Shown here piece by piece: positions 1 to 11,548 of a DNA stretch of 60,000 bases. The notes under the pieces are model-generated. The model worked only from the letters and a program-made list of their open reading frames with translations, was not told the origin of the DNA and did no database searches. Source of the DNA: Bugula neritina (lineage: Eukaryota; Bryozoa; Gymnolaemata; Cheilostomatida; Bugulidae); assembly GCA_964035545.1 (NCBI GenBank), contig OZ037770.1:5129662-5189661 (forward strand). Reading direction: 5' to 3'. Both the position numbers and the translations under genes were made by a program. Position 1 is the first letter of the stretch, and each line of letters opens with the position of its first letter.

Positions 1-1343
1 GAACAGGTAATCAAAGATCTGGGTGAGAAGCCGTATAAATATCTAGGAGTTCTTGAGATTGATGGAATACAAATATATGAAATGAAAAATAAGATCAAGG
101 AGTACTACAAACAAATAAGAAAAGTTCTGGATTCAAAACTGAATGGTGAGAACACAATCAAAGCAATAAACACATGGGCAGTAACAGCAGTGCATTACAC
201 AGCTAGAATACTTGACTGAACTGTTTCATGAGCTAAAAAATATAGACTGAAAGACAAGGAAGCTAATGACAACAAACCGTGCACCCTATCCGAGAGCAGA
301 TGTAGGCAGGCTGTATTTTAGCAGAAGGGAAGGCGGTAGAAGAATGTTGTCAACTGAAAAATGCATAAAGATTGAAAACTGCAGCATGTCAGACTACATA
401 AATATAACATAGACTGATAGAAACACCACACTGAATACCTTCCTAAAAGACAGAACAGCGGTAGAACTAAATAATGATAACGTGATAGAAAGAACTGATG
501 AGTGTAAAGAAAAGCTTCACGTGGTCAATACATCAAAATGGTGGAAGACATGAAAGCATTTTCCTGGAACTGGTTGAAGTATGGTTGGCTGAAAAAGGAA
601 ACAGAAGGACTGCTGACAGCTGCGCAAAATCAACTATTCACTACTAGAAATTATAAAGTGGCTATGATGAGAGAACAGGGTAGCAAGAAGTGTGGAATGT
701 GTAACGCAAGAGACAAAACTTCGATGCACGTATTGAGTGAGTTTGAGAAGGTAGCAGAAGGAGAATATTAGAAAAAACACAACCTTTTGGCATTGATAAT
801 TTCAATAGTAGTTGTGTGAACTTCGTGGGTTTCAGAAAAGTAAGAATTGGTACGGCCATCAAGCAGATAAGTACTGGAAAATGATAATGTGAAAACCTTG
901 TAAGATTTTAACATACACACTGACGTAGTCATCAAAGTTAGGAGACCCGATATATTAGTAGTTGACAAGCATAATGCTGAAACAACGATAATTAATATCA
1001 CAGTCCCTGTTAACTACAGAGTAAAAGAAAAAAATTCGAAAAGTTAGGAAAATATCAGAATTTAGCACTAGAATAAACCCGCCTTTGGAAAACATCAAAA
1101 AAGTCATCCCGTTGTAACTGGAGCCTTTGGAGCTTTATACAAGATTGTAGACTGGCTGACACTACTTGGAGTAGCTGAAAACAAATGCTCATTAATTCAG
1201 CAGACACCCTTACTAGGATCAGGATAAGCTCACATCCTGAGGAAAGTTCTAGCCATTTCAGCCTAGTATAACTAGGCCAATGGTAAAAGGTTACACCGGC
1301 TAAAAAACTACGGTCAATCAACAATAATAATAATAATAGTGCA
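1..1343 (+). mobile_element. R2-like non-LTR retrotransposon, decayed 3' end
   Basis: Translating the + strand gives the end of a reverse transcriptase followed by a nuclease-type tail, broken by stops and frameshifts. Bases 1-220 read KPYKYLGVLEIDGIQ and then NTIKAINTWAVTAVHYTA, typical of the region after the RT active site in R2/NeSL-type elements. About 255-410 resembles the conserved arginine- and glycine-rich stretch (RADVGRLYFSRREGGRR). Bases 538-771 hold the zinc-binding motif CGMCNARDKTSMHV, and about 925-1,060 holds a restriction-like endonuclease core, RRPDILVVDK followed by IINITVPVNYRVKEK. The copy ends near 1,320-1,340 in AAT repeats, as expected for the 3' tail of such elements. 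The 5' part lies outside the window. Domain order is seen directly; the R2-type assignment rests on family knowledge. It cannot be active. Confidence 0.75.
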
Positions 1344-2011
1344 GTTGGTTCTATTATTAGATTAGCATATCGATTATGACTTTTCGATTGCCACCCTGAT
1401 ACTATGAGTAAAATGTACAAGCATACGTGAAAGTATAGATATGATCATAAGTATAAAAATAGGTATAAGTATAAATATAAATATAGGTACAAGTATAAAA
1501 CAAATGATTATATTATTAATAATATTAGTCAGTGATACCTATAACCGTAATGGTTTTTAGACTTACAGTTATCATTAACATTAGCTGAGTAATATGATTA
1601 GTTAAAATAATGGTATTCATTATTATATCATAGTTATAAGTTATAACTCTAGTCTCTAAAGAGCAACAGCAAGTGTAATTGGGATATTCATATTAAATTT
1701 CATATTCACATAGTGAAATGTTTATGTTATGAACTAATTTATTCCTTCAACATTTAACTATAAATATGATTAACACTAACTTTGACCAGCAGTATTACTA
1801 AAAGAAGCGTATTACAAATATAAGATAATAAAATTCTAGTAGTAGGACTAATAGTATTACTAGGTCCAGTATTATTCTTGTTATCTTATTCATCATTCAT
1901 GAGTTATCAAATTTAAAATTACTACTTATTAGCATCAGCATATAAAAAGTAAGATCATTAGGAATAATTATCATGAGGTATGATCTATGATTTGCATTAT
2001 CCATATATAGT
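1344..2011. other. AT-rich non-coding stretch
   Basis: AT-rich sequence with frequent ATA and TAT words. I see no open frame, splice-bounded exon or repeat of note. Confidence 0.6.
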
Positions 2012-2787
2012 TTAAAGGATTGCTCTATCTTGTCTAATAAATGGCCATTTAGGTCAAACACACATAATATTGTGTTTTTCTAAGCATGCATTGACAAAAA
2101 GCATTTGACCAAAGGTAGAAAAAGTTAGTTGAAGTTGAGGGTGTAGATTGGTAACAGCCAAAACGCCGATTTTGAAATGAGCTGGGAAATGTGACGTAAC
2201 AGCGCCAGCATTCCTGCTGGTCACGTGACTATACAAATGAATAACTATAGAAATATGACTGTGAGATGTAATCTTTTGGCTTGTAATTTGTATATTTATA
2301 GAAGTGCAAATGTGAATTATCTCAACCTATAGTTTTTTGACATTTTAAATAACATGTATGTGATAGCATTAGGCTATATTTTGCTTGTAAACATTAGAAA
2401 AAGCCTTGCAAAAACATGCATTCTTTAGGATGAATGCCTGCGATCGATCTAAACTAGGTCAGATTGCGCAATATTACGGGCACACCAAAGCTGACCTATA
2501 TAGCGCACTGTAACTGCTTGAGCGTTATTGGTTGATGTTGCGCCCAGCAACCTTGAATACTAGCGTTATAGTTAGCACGTGCAGCATAGTTACTGGCGTT
2601 CACACGTCACGTTTTAGGCTCTTCTTTTTCATGGCTGAAAATTTTACCTCCCTCAGAATTGGAATTTTGAAAAGCTGTTTTCTAGGCACATATCCCTTTG
2701 CAAAGCCACAATTGTTTGCATACACATTAGATTATAGTTCATAATTATAATGTGATTGTAATAAACTAAGATTGAGCAATCCTTTAA
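2012..2787. mobile_element. TTAA-flanked MITE, copy 1 (piggyBac-like)
   Basis: A 768-bp element (2016-2783) flanked by TTAA at 2012-2015 and 2784-2787. It begins AGGATTGCTCTATCTT and ends with the inverse AAGATTGAGCAATCCT, a 16-bp terminal inverted repeat with one mismatch. A second copy, about 96-97% identical by eye, sits at 15880-16648 and has the same TTAA flanks. Exact TTAA duplication is the hallmark of piggyBac-type transposases, so this is probably a non-autonomous member mobilised in trans. The only shared ORF, 60 codons at 2054-2236 on the - strand, has no recognisable domain and is probably not coding. Confidence 0.85.
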
Positions 2788-3137
2788 TATCAATATGATA
2801 TATTATTATTGCTGATAGTCTATGTTATAGTTAAATTTATACTTATCTTTACAGTTACCTATAGTAGCACTTATTAGTTATTTGTGGTAGCCAAACTAAT
2901 GTTTAATATTAATAAATTAAACTGAGTATCATAAAAGTGTTACTAAGAATTTTAATTATAATCGTAATGGTGATCATATTACTTTATTATAATTATTATA
3001 TTTTATCATTAATGCTAAACTGAGTTAATGTATATACTTTGAGTTTTACTATTACTCATTATATTTACACTTATAGTAAAACTAAATATGTAAAAGTTAT
3101 ACTTATACTATTATTATTCGTATTTCATTAGACTTAC

Positions 3138-3291
3138 ATCTAAGATCGCAGTCCTATTACTACTACCACTGATACTAGTACTACAACTAGTACTAGTACT
3201 GCTACTAGTACTACTACTACTACTACTAATAGTACTGTTACTACTACTACTACTAGTACTACTACTAGGTCTACTAATGTACCAGTACAAC
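3138..3291. repeat. ACT/AGT trinucleotide microsatellite
   Basis: Interrupted ACT repeats with embedded ACTAGT palindromes (actagtactagtactgctac and similar). A short related patch lies near 3880-3912. Confidence 0.8.
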
Positions 3292-4461
3292 TACAAACTT
3301 TGAAAATAACTGCAAGAAAGGTATGACTTACTCTTTTTCTTAGTCTTACTGTGACTCTCAGTCGTAATGTAAAATAAAATTGTGAACTGTAAAGTTAAAC
3401 CCAAGGCTGAAATTTATTTAATTAAATTTAGACAATCTGAATCATTGGCTCAATCCTTGAGTTTGACTATTACTATTATTATTAGTGTTACGATTGTGAT
3501 TATCATTGGCATTATGCCATTATCATTATGATTGTAATTGTGGTAATTCTAACATTAATTATAATAATAAATTAAAAGGTAATGATTAATGATAATTATT
3601 TTCATTTTGTAATCATAATGATAATCATAATGATGTAAATTTTGATGTAAAACCAAAATACTAAAACTAAAAGTAAAAGTTATAAAATTAAATGATAAAA
3701 TATTATAATGATAATTATTATATTTATTATATTATTATTTATTGAATATATTATTTCATTAGAAAATAGGTTGCAGCTTAGCATGATTAAAATTCAGTAA
3801 AAATTAGTTTACCAACAGCAAACATGCATGCGTCTTGTCAACATTCAATTCGTAGTGTCATAGCGAAGCCAGATTACTGGTAGTACGACTACTAGAACTA
3901 CTACTACTAGTGATGGATTACAGATCCTTGGCGATTTTAGCTGTGAGTGACCTTCACCTCACATTCTCGTCATGTGCGCGGCATTAGACTAAGTAGAGGG
4001 TATGAAGCACTGAGCTGGAAAAGAAAGAATATATTTTAATTATAGGTAATACTAATAGTAATATAATTTATGGTAATATATAGGTAATATTATTGAGTTC
4101 ATTGGTATGGAGTATAGACCTATCACTGATAGTATCAGTATCAACTACCACTTACGTACTACTTCAACTTATAACTTACCTTCAACTCAAACTCAAACTG
4201 AAACTGCTTGGAATCATTTGTCTTTGATCATATTGGCATTGTCATTGTGATTGTAATAACTATTAATATTTTTAGTTCAACATCAATGCCGAACATATTG
4301 TAATAACTAATAAGATAATCATAAGGTTGATATATTTTGCTAATACTAATACTAATAGTTATAGTAATAGTTATAGTAATTCAGTGTCACTCTCACTCTG
4401 GTGGAGTGAGACTCAGACTTAGAGTTAGAGACAGAGTGAGTCCGAGTAAGTCTGAGTGTTG

Positions 4462-4857
4462 GTAATAGTAATAGTCATATAAATTTAAATTATATTTACT
4501 TATTTCTAGCAATCACAATGGCAATAGTTATAGTAACTTTCACTTACTCTTAAATCATTGAACCTGAACTAAAAGTAAAATTAAGCATTATGATTATCAT
4601 TATGATTATACCTATGATTTTATTATGTTTAAATTAAAAATCAATATCATGATAATATCATAGTGATAGACATATTATTGATAAATGATAATATAAAAAA
4701 AATTTGATAAATTATACATTAATTTTGAATTAAGGTGATACTGAGTCTGATACTAGACCGGTACTGAAAGTGATAGTAATACTAATAGTAATAGTAATAG
4801 TCATATAAATTTAAGTTATATTTACTCATTACCGGCAATCACAATGGCAATAGTAAC
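4462..4857. repeat. Direct duplication of a ~70-bp segment
   Basis: The segment at about 4465-4533 (tcatataaatttaaattata ... gcaatcacaatggcaatag) recurs at about 4790-4853 with a handful of substitutions. The copies are about 325 bp apart in the same orientation. Confidence 0.7.
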
Positions 4858-7044
4858 TTAAACTGTAACAGTAATGGTATGGGTATGTTTGAAATTGTCA
4901 CTATCAGTATTGCTATGAATCAAAATATAATGCTATCATACCAATAATTTAAAATAATATTACAAAGCTTCAGTAGCAACTTTTACTTGTACCAGTTTGG
5001 AATTTTGAATTATACATATTCTTAGTTAAAGTCTGCAAGTTTATTGTCAAAATGAACTTGAAATTAAAGACTTAGTAGTAAAAATTAAACTAAGACTGAC
5101 TGTAAGTGACTAAGATTAAAAATAAGTAATTTTAAATATCGATTTAGTATTTTTCTTACTCTTTGTCTTAAAATTGACTTTTATTTTGCACCTACTCCTG
5201 GTCAATGATTCTTTTTTCTATTTATATTACTATTGCTATTAGTATAATTGACTTAAATTTAATAATAGATATGATTATATCTTTATAAATGTGATATTTG
5301 ATTTTATGAATAGTAATTCGAAAACTCTTTGGTATTATTTATTTATGATCATTGTAGTTATTATCATTATATTTGTATAATAATTATGATTATCAAATTC
5401 AATATCGATATTTGTATTATGGTATGGATATCTGCCTCCATCCCATGTTCTGTTTTACAGTGCCTTTTTACATTCACGTCTAGGTTCACATTGCGATGGT
5501 CATACTGATAGCACTTGGGGACAGTGATGAGCATAATGATTATCACTAATATTAGGATTATCGTTACTAGGATTTAGAATAATTTAATAAACAAGCAACT
5601 TAAAACAAATGTTTTTACTAATATACATATTAATTACTAATATAAATATACACTATGAATATTATAATTATTATACTTTACAATTCAAAGTAAGATAATC
5701 ATAATACGAACTGGTAAAACTAAATATAAAGTAAATGTAATAATACTAATAGTAGTTATCCATTCCCCTTTGGTTTCACATACTAATGATTGGAAACCTC
5801 TGTCCTAATATTATTTCTATTAATATTGCTCAAAGTCTGATCCCTATTTAATTTTATAGTTCACTCACCAGCTACATAATTTTATTAAAATACATGTGGT
5901 ATTGGTTATAGTACTAGTGAAACTTGAAGTTGAATAGCATGCTTTTTACTCACTGCTCTTTGCTTACATTATTAGGGTTACTCTTTAGTCTTAGAGATAC
6001 CCTAACATAAACTTGAAAGCTGGAGGTAGTACTAGTCTAGTGCTGTGTTAATCCTACACTGTTGACTTATCAACACTGTGACTATAATTATGACTCCTAA
6101 GTCAAAGTCATTTTCATATAGTAGTAATCACTATGACAGACTGAAAGTCAGGGAGACTAAATATAATGGTAAAGTGTGTAAGAATAAATCATACTTAATC
6201 AATTACTTTTAGTTTTGTTACCAGTGTTGGGTCAACTTTCAGAATAAAGAATAAATATAATTATAAAGATAAATGGATAAAAATTCCAATCATGGTTTAA
6301 TGTGCCTATTTTAAGCTGTTAATTTAATTACTATAATATAAGTGCTCAAAATACAACTTTTGATTTTCATAATTATGTTTTAATTTAATACAGATACCAT
6401 AGTATCATATACAGTAGAATCAGTTGTATCTTATTTAATAATGAAGTAACTTATTGGAGCTTTCACAGTTATTAATTATTTACTTGTTAGTCTTTGAACT
6501 GGGACAATGTTTGAAACTTGAAGTAGAATGAAGTTTGATTTCAGTTACCGCAATGGTATCTGCAGTCACAATAGGAATACGCATATAACTATGTTTATAT
6601 TTGTGAAAAATATATAGTCAAAACTAGATAAGGTAATAGTAATTATAATTGGTTTCACTTTTAATATATTCCTATAAACTGGAAAATAGACAGAAGCATT
6701 TAATCATGAAAGTAAACCTAGTGGAAGTAAATCAATTCACTAAGTATAGTAAAATATTTACTATTCAGTAAGTTTATTTACTTTAGTTAATTGTACTTGA
6801 TTATTTCTGTTGGTTTTTCAGTTGATTTTTCTACCTTTTGCTATAGCATATCAAACTACCACAAAGTCATGCTTCCGTATTACAATTATAAACACAGTGT
6901 TACTGTGTAATGTTATAGTAATGTAATAGTAATATTTGGATCATTGTAAGTATTTCTGTTGTTGTACTGATTGATAAATATTTTTTAGCTTGCATGGATA
7001 TTTGCAACGATCAAGATGTCATTTGAACCTGGACTGGAATAAAG

Positions 7045-8240
7045 ATGGCAAATCGAGAAGCTAGCTACAATTATTCTGCAGAAAGAAACTTGGTAAGCAA
7101 AAATAAGCTGCAGCATTAAGCAGTAAGCAATATGACGATGAACTTTGCTTGATTTTGATTGACCTTAAAATATCTGGTCACCTTTCACCAACGTGGTCCT
7201 GCGCCGGTGGCGGGTGACCTTAAAATGTCTGTTGCACGTAAAATAAATTTTGTGACAGTCAAAAGTATGCTGATCTTTTTCGTATTTCAGTGCATCGGTG
7301 TCTTAGCTTAAGAGCTGAACCCAACAATTATGATCTAAAGCTGTTTTTTACTAGAAAGTGATTTTACTGTCTTTCTGATTATTCTTGGTTTTTCAGTTTG
7401 ATGAATTGAATAAATGGATTTGATTTCGGGTATTATGTAATGGATGAAAGAAATTTTTTTTAAATTTGTACTGAGCAATTTTTGCTATTGCTATGATGTT
7501 TAGTGATAAAATTGCACCCTTAATAACCCTGAAAACTTTCATTACTAGCATTTGTTTATGTTCATTTTTAGGAAATTAAAATGAAGACACAACTCACCGA
7601 TGCTATCTCACTGTGCCTGCATGCAGTTTATCTAAAAAGGTACTCCTATTAGCTGGCTCTTGCCCAATACCTGGTTGTCTCTGTAACTATTTTTTGCTCG
7701 CAGATGAGTTTTTTGAACTTGACATTTTATTGATTTTGAAAGTTATAGTGAGCTTTGAACTTGCTAGCATCGTTTTTAAAGACTTGCTGCAGTTTTTATC
7801 AACATTTTTTAAGTCAATGGTGTTAGTTTGGAAGCTCTCTCACTCCTCTCTCTGTCTCTTTCTCCCACACCTTCCACTCAACCTCTCTCTCTTTCTCCCC
7901 CTCTCTCCCACCCTCCCTCTCTCCCACCCTCCCTCTCTCCCACCCTCTGTCTCTCCCACCTTCTCTCTCTCCCACTCTCCGTCTCTCCCACCTTCTCTCT
8001 CTCCTAACCTTTCTCTCTTCCCTTTTCCACTATCTCTCTGACTCTCTCCCTTTCTCTCTTCTACCCCATCTCTCTTCCATCCTCTCTCCTAACCTTTCTC
8101 TCCCACCCCCCCCCCTCTCCCACTCTCTTTCTCTCTCTAGTTTGCATGGCTTTACCCAATTTTGGTGTATTTTTTTATTTTGTTTCAGAGTATCCAAAAG
8201 GAAAGCTAAAATTTATTTAATATATATTATACCAACTTGA
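7045..8240 (+). CDS. Possible small three-exon gene, product unknown
   Basis: Three exon-like pieces join in frame. Exon 1 is 7045-7092: ATG, 16 codons, then donor GTAAGC; an in-frame TGA lies upstream at 7024-7026. Exon 2 is 7572-7639: acceptor TTTTTAG, 22 codons plus 2 nt including the peptide MKTQLTDAISLCLHAVY, donor GTACTC. Exon 3 is 8189-8240: acceptor TTTTGTTTCAG, ending in TGA. A poly(A) signal AATAAA follows at 8259-8264. The joined frame is 55 codons with no known domain, lysine-rich at its C-terminus. Splice phases (0, then 2) match. No family was recognised, and splice matches this short can arise by chance in AT-rich DNA. Confidence 0.27.
7176..7219. repeat. GC-rich hairpin between direct repeats
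   Basis: GGTCACC and CACC at 7176-7189 pair with GGTG and GGTGACC at 7206-7219. The hairpin is flanked by near-identical copies of gaccttaaaatatctg (about 7161 and 7216). It lies inside intron 1 of the possible small gene. Confidence 0.6.
7838..8143. repeat. CT-rich polypyrimidine tract
   Basis: About 300 bp of TCTCTCTCCCACC-type repeats on the + strand, just upstream of a predicted acceptor at 8187-8188. An ORF running through it (7613-8041) is low-complexity and not a gene. Confidence 0.9.
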
Positions 8241-8264
8241 GCTTTACATATAATATCAAATAAA

Positions 8265-9186
8265 TGCTGTGTTTTGTTAAAACAATGTTTGCAACTTTGT
8301 AGTATATTCAAATTCATAATTTATTTGTAGAGTCACACAACAAGACACTACTCTGACACACTCACAAGTTGCCACTGATCCAGCAGTATAGATGATTGTT
8401 TTCTCCACTGGCTATGCTGTCACGCTTTACTGTTGTGGTGTTTGAAACAAACCAATTGTTTGCCTACGCAGATTAGGGTGAGAAAAAAAGTGAGAAATGA
8501 AAGCTGTTTTTAATACCAACTACACTTAGTTTTTATTGAATGAAAAACAAAGTGAAATCATTAGTTATCCGTTAAATGACTAAATCATTGTTTATAAAGA
8601 TGAAACACAAATAATCTTATAATATGCTAATGAAATTTGGCTTTCAAATAGCTTTTTTCTGTATATTTGTTGAGGAAGTTTATCTTCAACAAAACTTCGT
8701 AGCTGTTGAATATGTGGAGAGTATTTTATATTGCATAAATTTATAGAGTAAAAGGTTCTCATCAAACTTTTACAACTTAGCTCATCTACGGTTTAAAAGT
8801 GTGAGTCACCCTTCACACTAGAGTTTTATAAAGTTTTAATGAATGTGCAGTATTTTATAAAACATTGTGTGTCTCGTAAATTTAGCTATTTCTACCTTTT
8901 CAGTGAGATTGGAGTAAACACACCTCAAAATTCACATCTGCTATCACATTGATTTATCGCAAGTCAAAGTACACCTACTAACTCTTCCTTCCTTAATACC
9001 TGCTTGCTTTTGCACTTCTACTCATTTCATATACCTAACATTTCTCTTGCAGATGAATTACATCTTTTAAGTTGTAAAAGCCTTAAATAGCATGAAATTA
9101 ATGAGGTTTAAACCGTGGCCACACTAACTATTGATGCGTTTATTGATGGGTTAAATTACACGAAAATATTGTCTCTTTCTTTTTAG
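8265..9186. other. No gene seen
   Basis: AT-rich non-coding sequence without long ORFs. A short CT-preceded AG near 9050 is the only splice-like signal I noticed. Confidence 0.5.
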
Positions 9187-9360
9187 TTTCACCTAAAGTA
9201 TTACATACTATTGATGGAGGCTTTGCTGAAGTTTTTGGGTGATGATTTGTCAATAATTTTCCAGAGAAGATGATGCCACGGTGGCTGGCATCATTATGCA
9301 GTTTCCAAATTTCTTTCGGCTTTGCTCTAGTGAAAATGTTGGAAAACAATCAACAAAAAG
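9140..9360. other. Coding-like island, strand unresolved
   Basis: This island is less AT-rich than its surroundings. The - strand is open for 69 codons (9140-9349). The + strand has an acceptor-like TTTTTTAG before 9187, another TTTTCCAG before 9265, and a donor AAAAAG/GTTTGT at 9361, with two open frames across 9265-9360. The two + pieces would be separated by only 26 bp, too short for a normal intron, so at most one + exon is real. No homology was recognised. Confidence 0.2.
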
Positions 9361-11417
9361 GTTTGTACCATAAACGAAGTTGTTGTGTGCGTGTTGTCAA
9401 AGCATAAAGTGTGCTTGAAATTTTTGGGTTTCTGTTGAGATGCGTTTTTGCTTTTCCTGCATGAAAAAAGTTCCAGTTTCAGTTAATATCACTAGCGGAG
9501 TGCCCACCTATATTTTAAATCATATTGATGCATAAGTTCTTTTTGTAATATTAAAAGTATAACTTGCTTAATTGCTATTCAATGCCCTTTGAAGTTTCCA
9601 ACTGTGATTAATTAGTTGATTTGGCAGCATAGTATCGATGATTGATGAAGGCAGCCGATATAATTATAAGCATAAATATCTATATCTACATGAAGATGTC
9701 ATTCCCAATGATTGTTATTCTGAAATCAGCTGATTAGGTTATCACAAACTAAACATTTTGACCAGTGGCTTGCAATGCAACTAGGTGAAATTTCAGACCT
9801 AGATAAATTGAATTTCTTACTGAAAATCGTGAAGGTATTAAAGTTTAAAGTGAAAGTTTAATAATAGCATGGTGCCAATTAGACTTGAAAAAATTTCAAG
9901 GCACTACAAAGCACTAAGCCCATTCTTACAAGTAGTTTCAAAGTGCACTGGAATTTCAGTTTACTTGTCATTGTATAGAATCCTGATCTACACTATATAG
10001 CATTCACTATTGCCTGCTTCTTCTAAGCATCTATAATGTATTAACTACAGTTTGCTTTGAGAAGTGAATTTCTACTTGGTATTTTTTCCTTATCGTTCCG
10101 TTGTTTGCCAGTAGTCTTAATTTAATGGATTTTCCCTTTTCAAAAGTGGTTGTGACAATCAAAACACATCATGCAGCCTGCAACTACACAATCAGTCAGT
10201 AATTTCTTCCATTAAAGTAGCTCTTCTGGTTACTCTTGCTCACCTAAAAGCCTGAGCCTCATTCAAATTGCAATTTTTTAGAGTTGTTAGTTTTTCATGC
10301 AGTCTTTCATTTTTTTTTGTTAGGCACAAAATTAGTATTCACTAGACCTAATCTTTCATCTGCATGTATGCCTATTGTTTGTTCATTAAAGAAAAACCTC
10401 TGCTGAATATTGAACTAATAATGAAAATAAATTCCCTAAACTAAAAGTAGCAGTGTGATTTTGGTATTACAATTAGTTGTTAGCATAGAGTCAAGTTATT
10501 GACAGGAATTTTCAAATTGAAATGAATGAATTTCATTGTAAGTCAGCAAGATTTAGTCTAAGTAAACATAGCATTACATCGTGTTTTATTTAGCATTTGC
10601 AGAAGGCAACATATATTTTAAGGATTATTGTAAACTTAAATGTAATTTTAAGTACTTTCCATGTTTGTTATTGTAGATGGTCTTGTTCTTTGGGATGGAT
10701 GTGACAACTCCTTGTGTCAAGCTTAACTGATTGACTACTGAATCCCAATCATATGTTTTGCCAAAAAATGTGAAAATGGAGTGCATGTCTACTTTATTTG
10801 AGAAAATATTAAAAATACTTTTGAAACTTTATCTAGCCAAACAATACAACAGTTTCATTTCATTAAAAAATATCATTTGCACAAAAATGTATTATGTAAT
10901 CGAACAATTTCTAGAAAAAAAGTGCTTTCCTCCAGTTTTGCTAATGAACTACATTTTTCATTATATGCTTGTCTTTATAATTTTATGAATTGTTTTTTCT
11001 GGTGAGTCAATTAAAGTCAATTCGACCTAGAAAAGTCTGAATTTCAGACTTAATTTCAAGCTAGAATATTCACATTTTTAGGTCTGCGTTTGCAAACATT
11101 GTTGTGTTACTTTACTTTTTATATTTTTTGAAATAAATATCTTTTTAGCTTGTGCCTATTCATGATTAGAATAGTATAATAATATTTAACTTTTCTTCAA
11201 TTTCAATAGATGAAAATGTTGATCAGTTGGAGTATTCAGTTTAGCTGAATTTTACTTGCTTCTGCGAAAACAATCTTTTGGAGTTGTCTGCCCTCTCTTT
11301 AGGTAATTTTTTGACCTATGGTCAACGCAATAATTATAACTTTTTAAAGATGCTTGTGAACCTAACAATATAGCATAACTATCAAACCACATTATTCAAT
11401 ATCTGCATAAAATTTAG
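9361..11417. other. AT-rich sequence, no supported gene
   Basis: The 85-codon ORF at 10731-10988 (+) is AT-driven, rich in Ile, Leu and Lys and unlike a known protein. I see nothing else in this stretch. Confidence 0.5.
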
Positions 11418-11464
11418 CCGATAAGCTGCCACCCAATGAGCTTGAAAAGATATTAGAATTCTAG
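11418..11464 (+). other. Possible terminal exon fragment
   Basis: After an AG at 11416-11417 the frame reads DKLPPNELEKILEF and stops at 11462-11464. The peptide looks coding-like, but it is very short, the polypyrimidine tract is weak, and no partner exon was identified. Confidence 0.12.
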
Positions 11465-11486
11465 CTCAGTGCTGCCATCAATGTAG

Positions 11487-11548
11487 ATATTTATAATGAT
11501 ATAAAGCCAAAACTCATTATTTATAATGATATAAAGCCAAAACTCATT
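11487..11548. repeat. 30-bp tandem duplication
   Basis: Two head-to-tail copies of a unit beginning tttataatgatataaagcc. Confidence 0.9.

Larger units (their letters stand above)
2788..6990. repeat. Degenerate trinucleotide-like simple DNA, no genes
   Basis: About 4.2 kb dominated by imperfect ATT, TAG, TAA, ACT and ATC triplet words, such as runs of aatagtaatag or attattattat. No ORF above 60 codons and no exon-like island is visible. Purer parts are listed separately. It looks like decayed microsatellite-derived DNA or an intron or intergenic spacer built from it. Confidence 0.55.

Noticed and set aside
2054-2236. 60-codon - ORF shared by both TTAA MITE copies
   Set aside because: Identity simply follows the element's overall similarity; no domain, and the element is too short for a transposase.
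7613-8041. 142-codon + ORF with Ser/Pro/Leu repeats
   Set aside because: Second half is a CT-rich simple repeat, and the first half overlaps a better splice-bounded exon in another frame.
9187-9264. Two-exon + strand gene across 9187-9360
   Set aside because: The implied intron would be 26 bp, below any plausible spliceosomal size.
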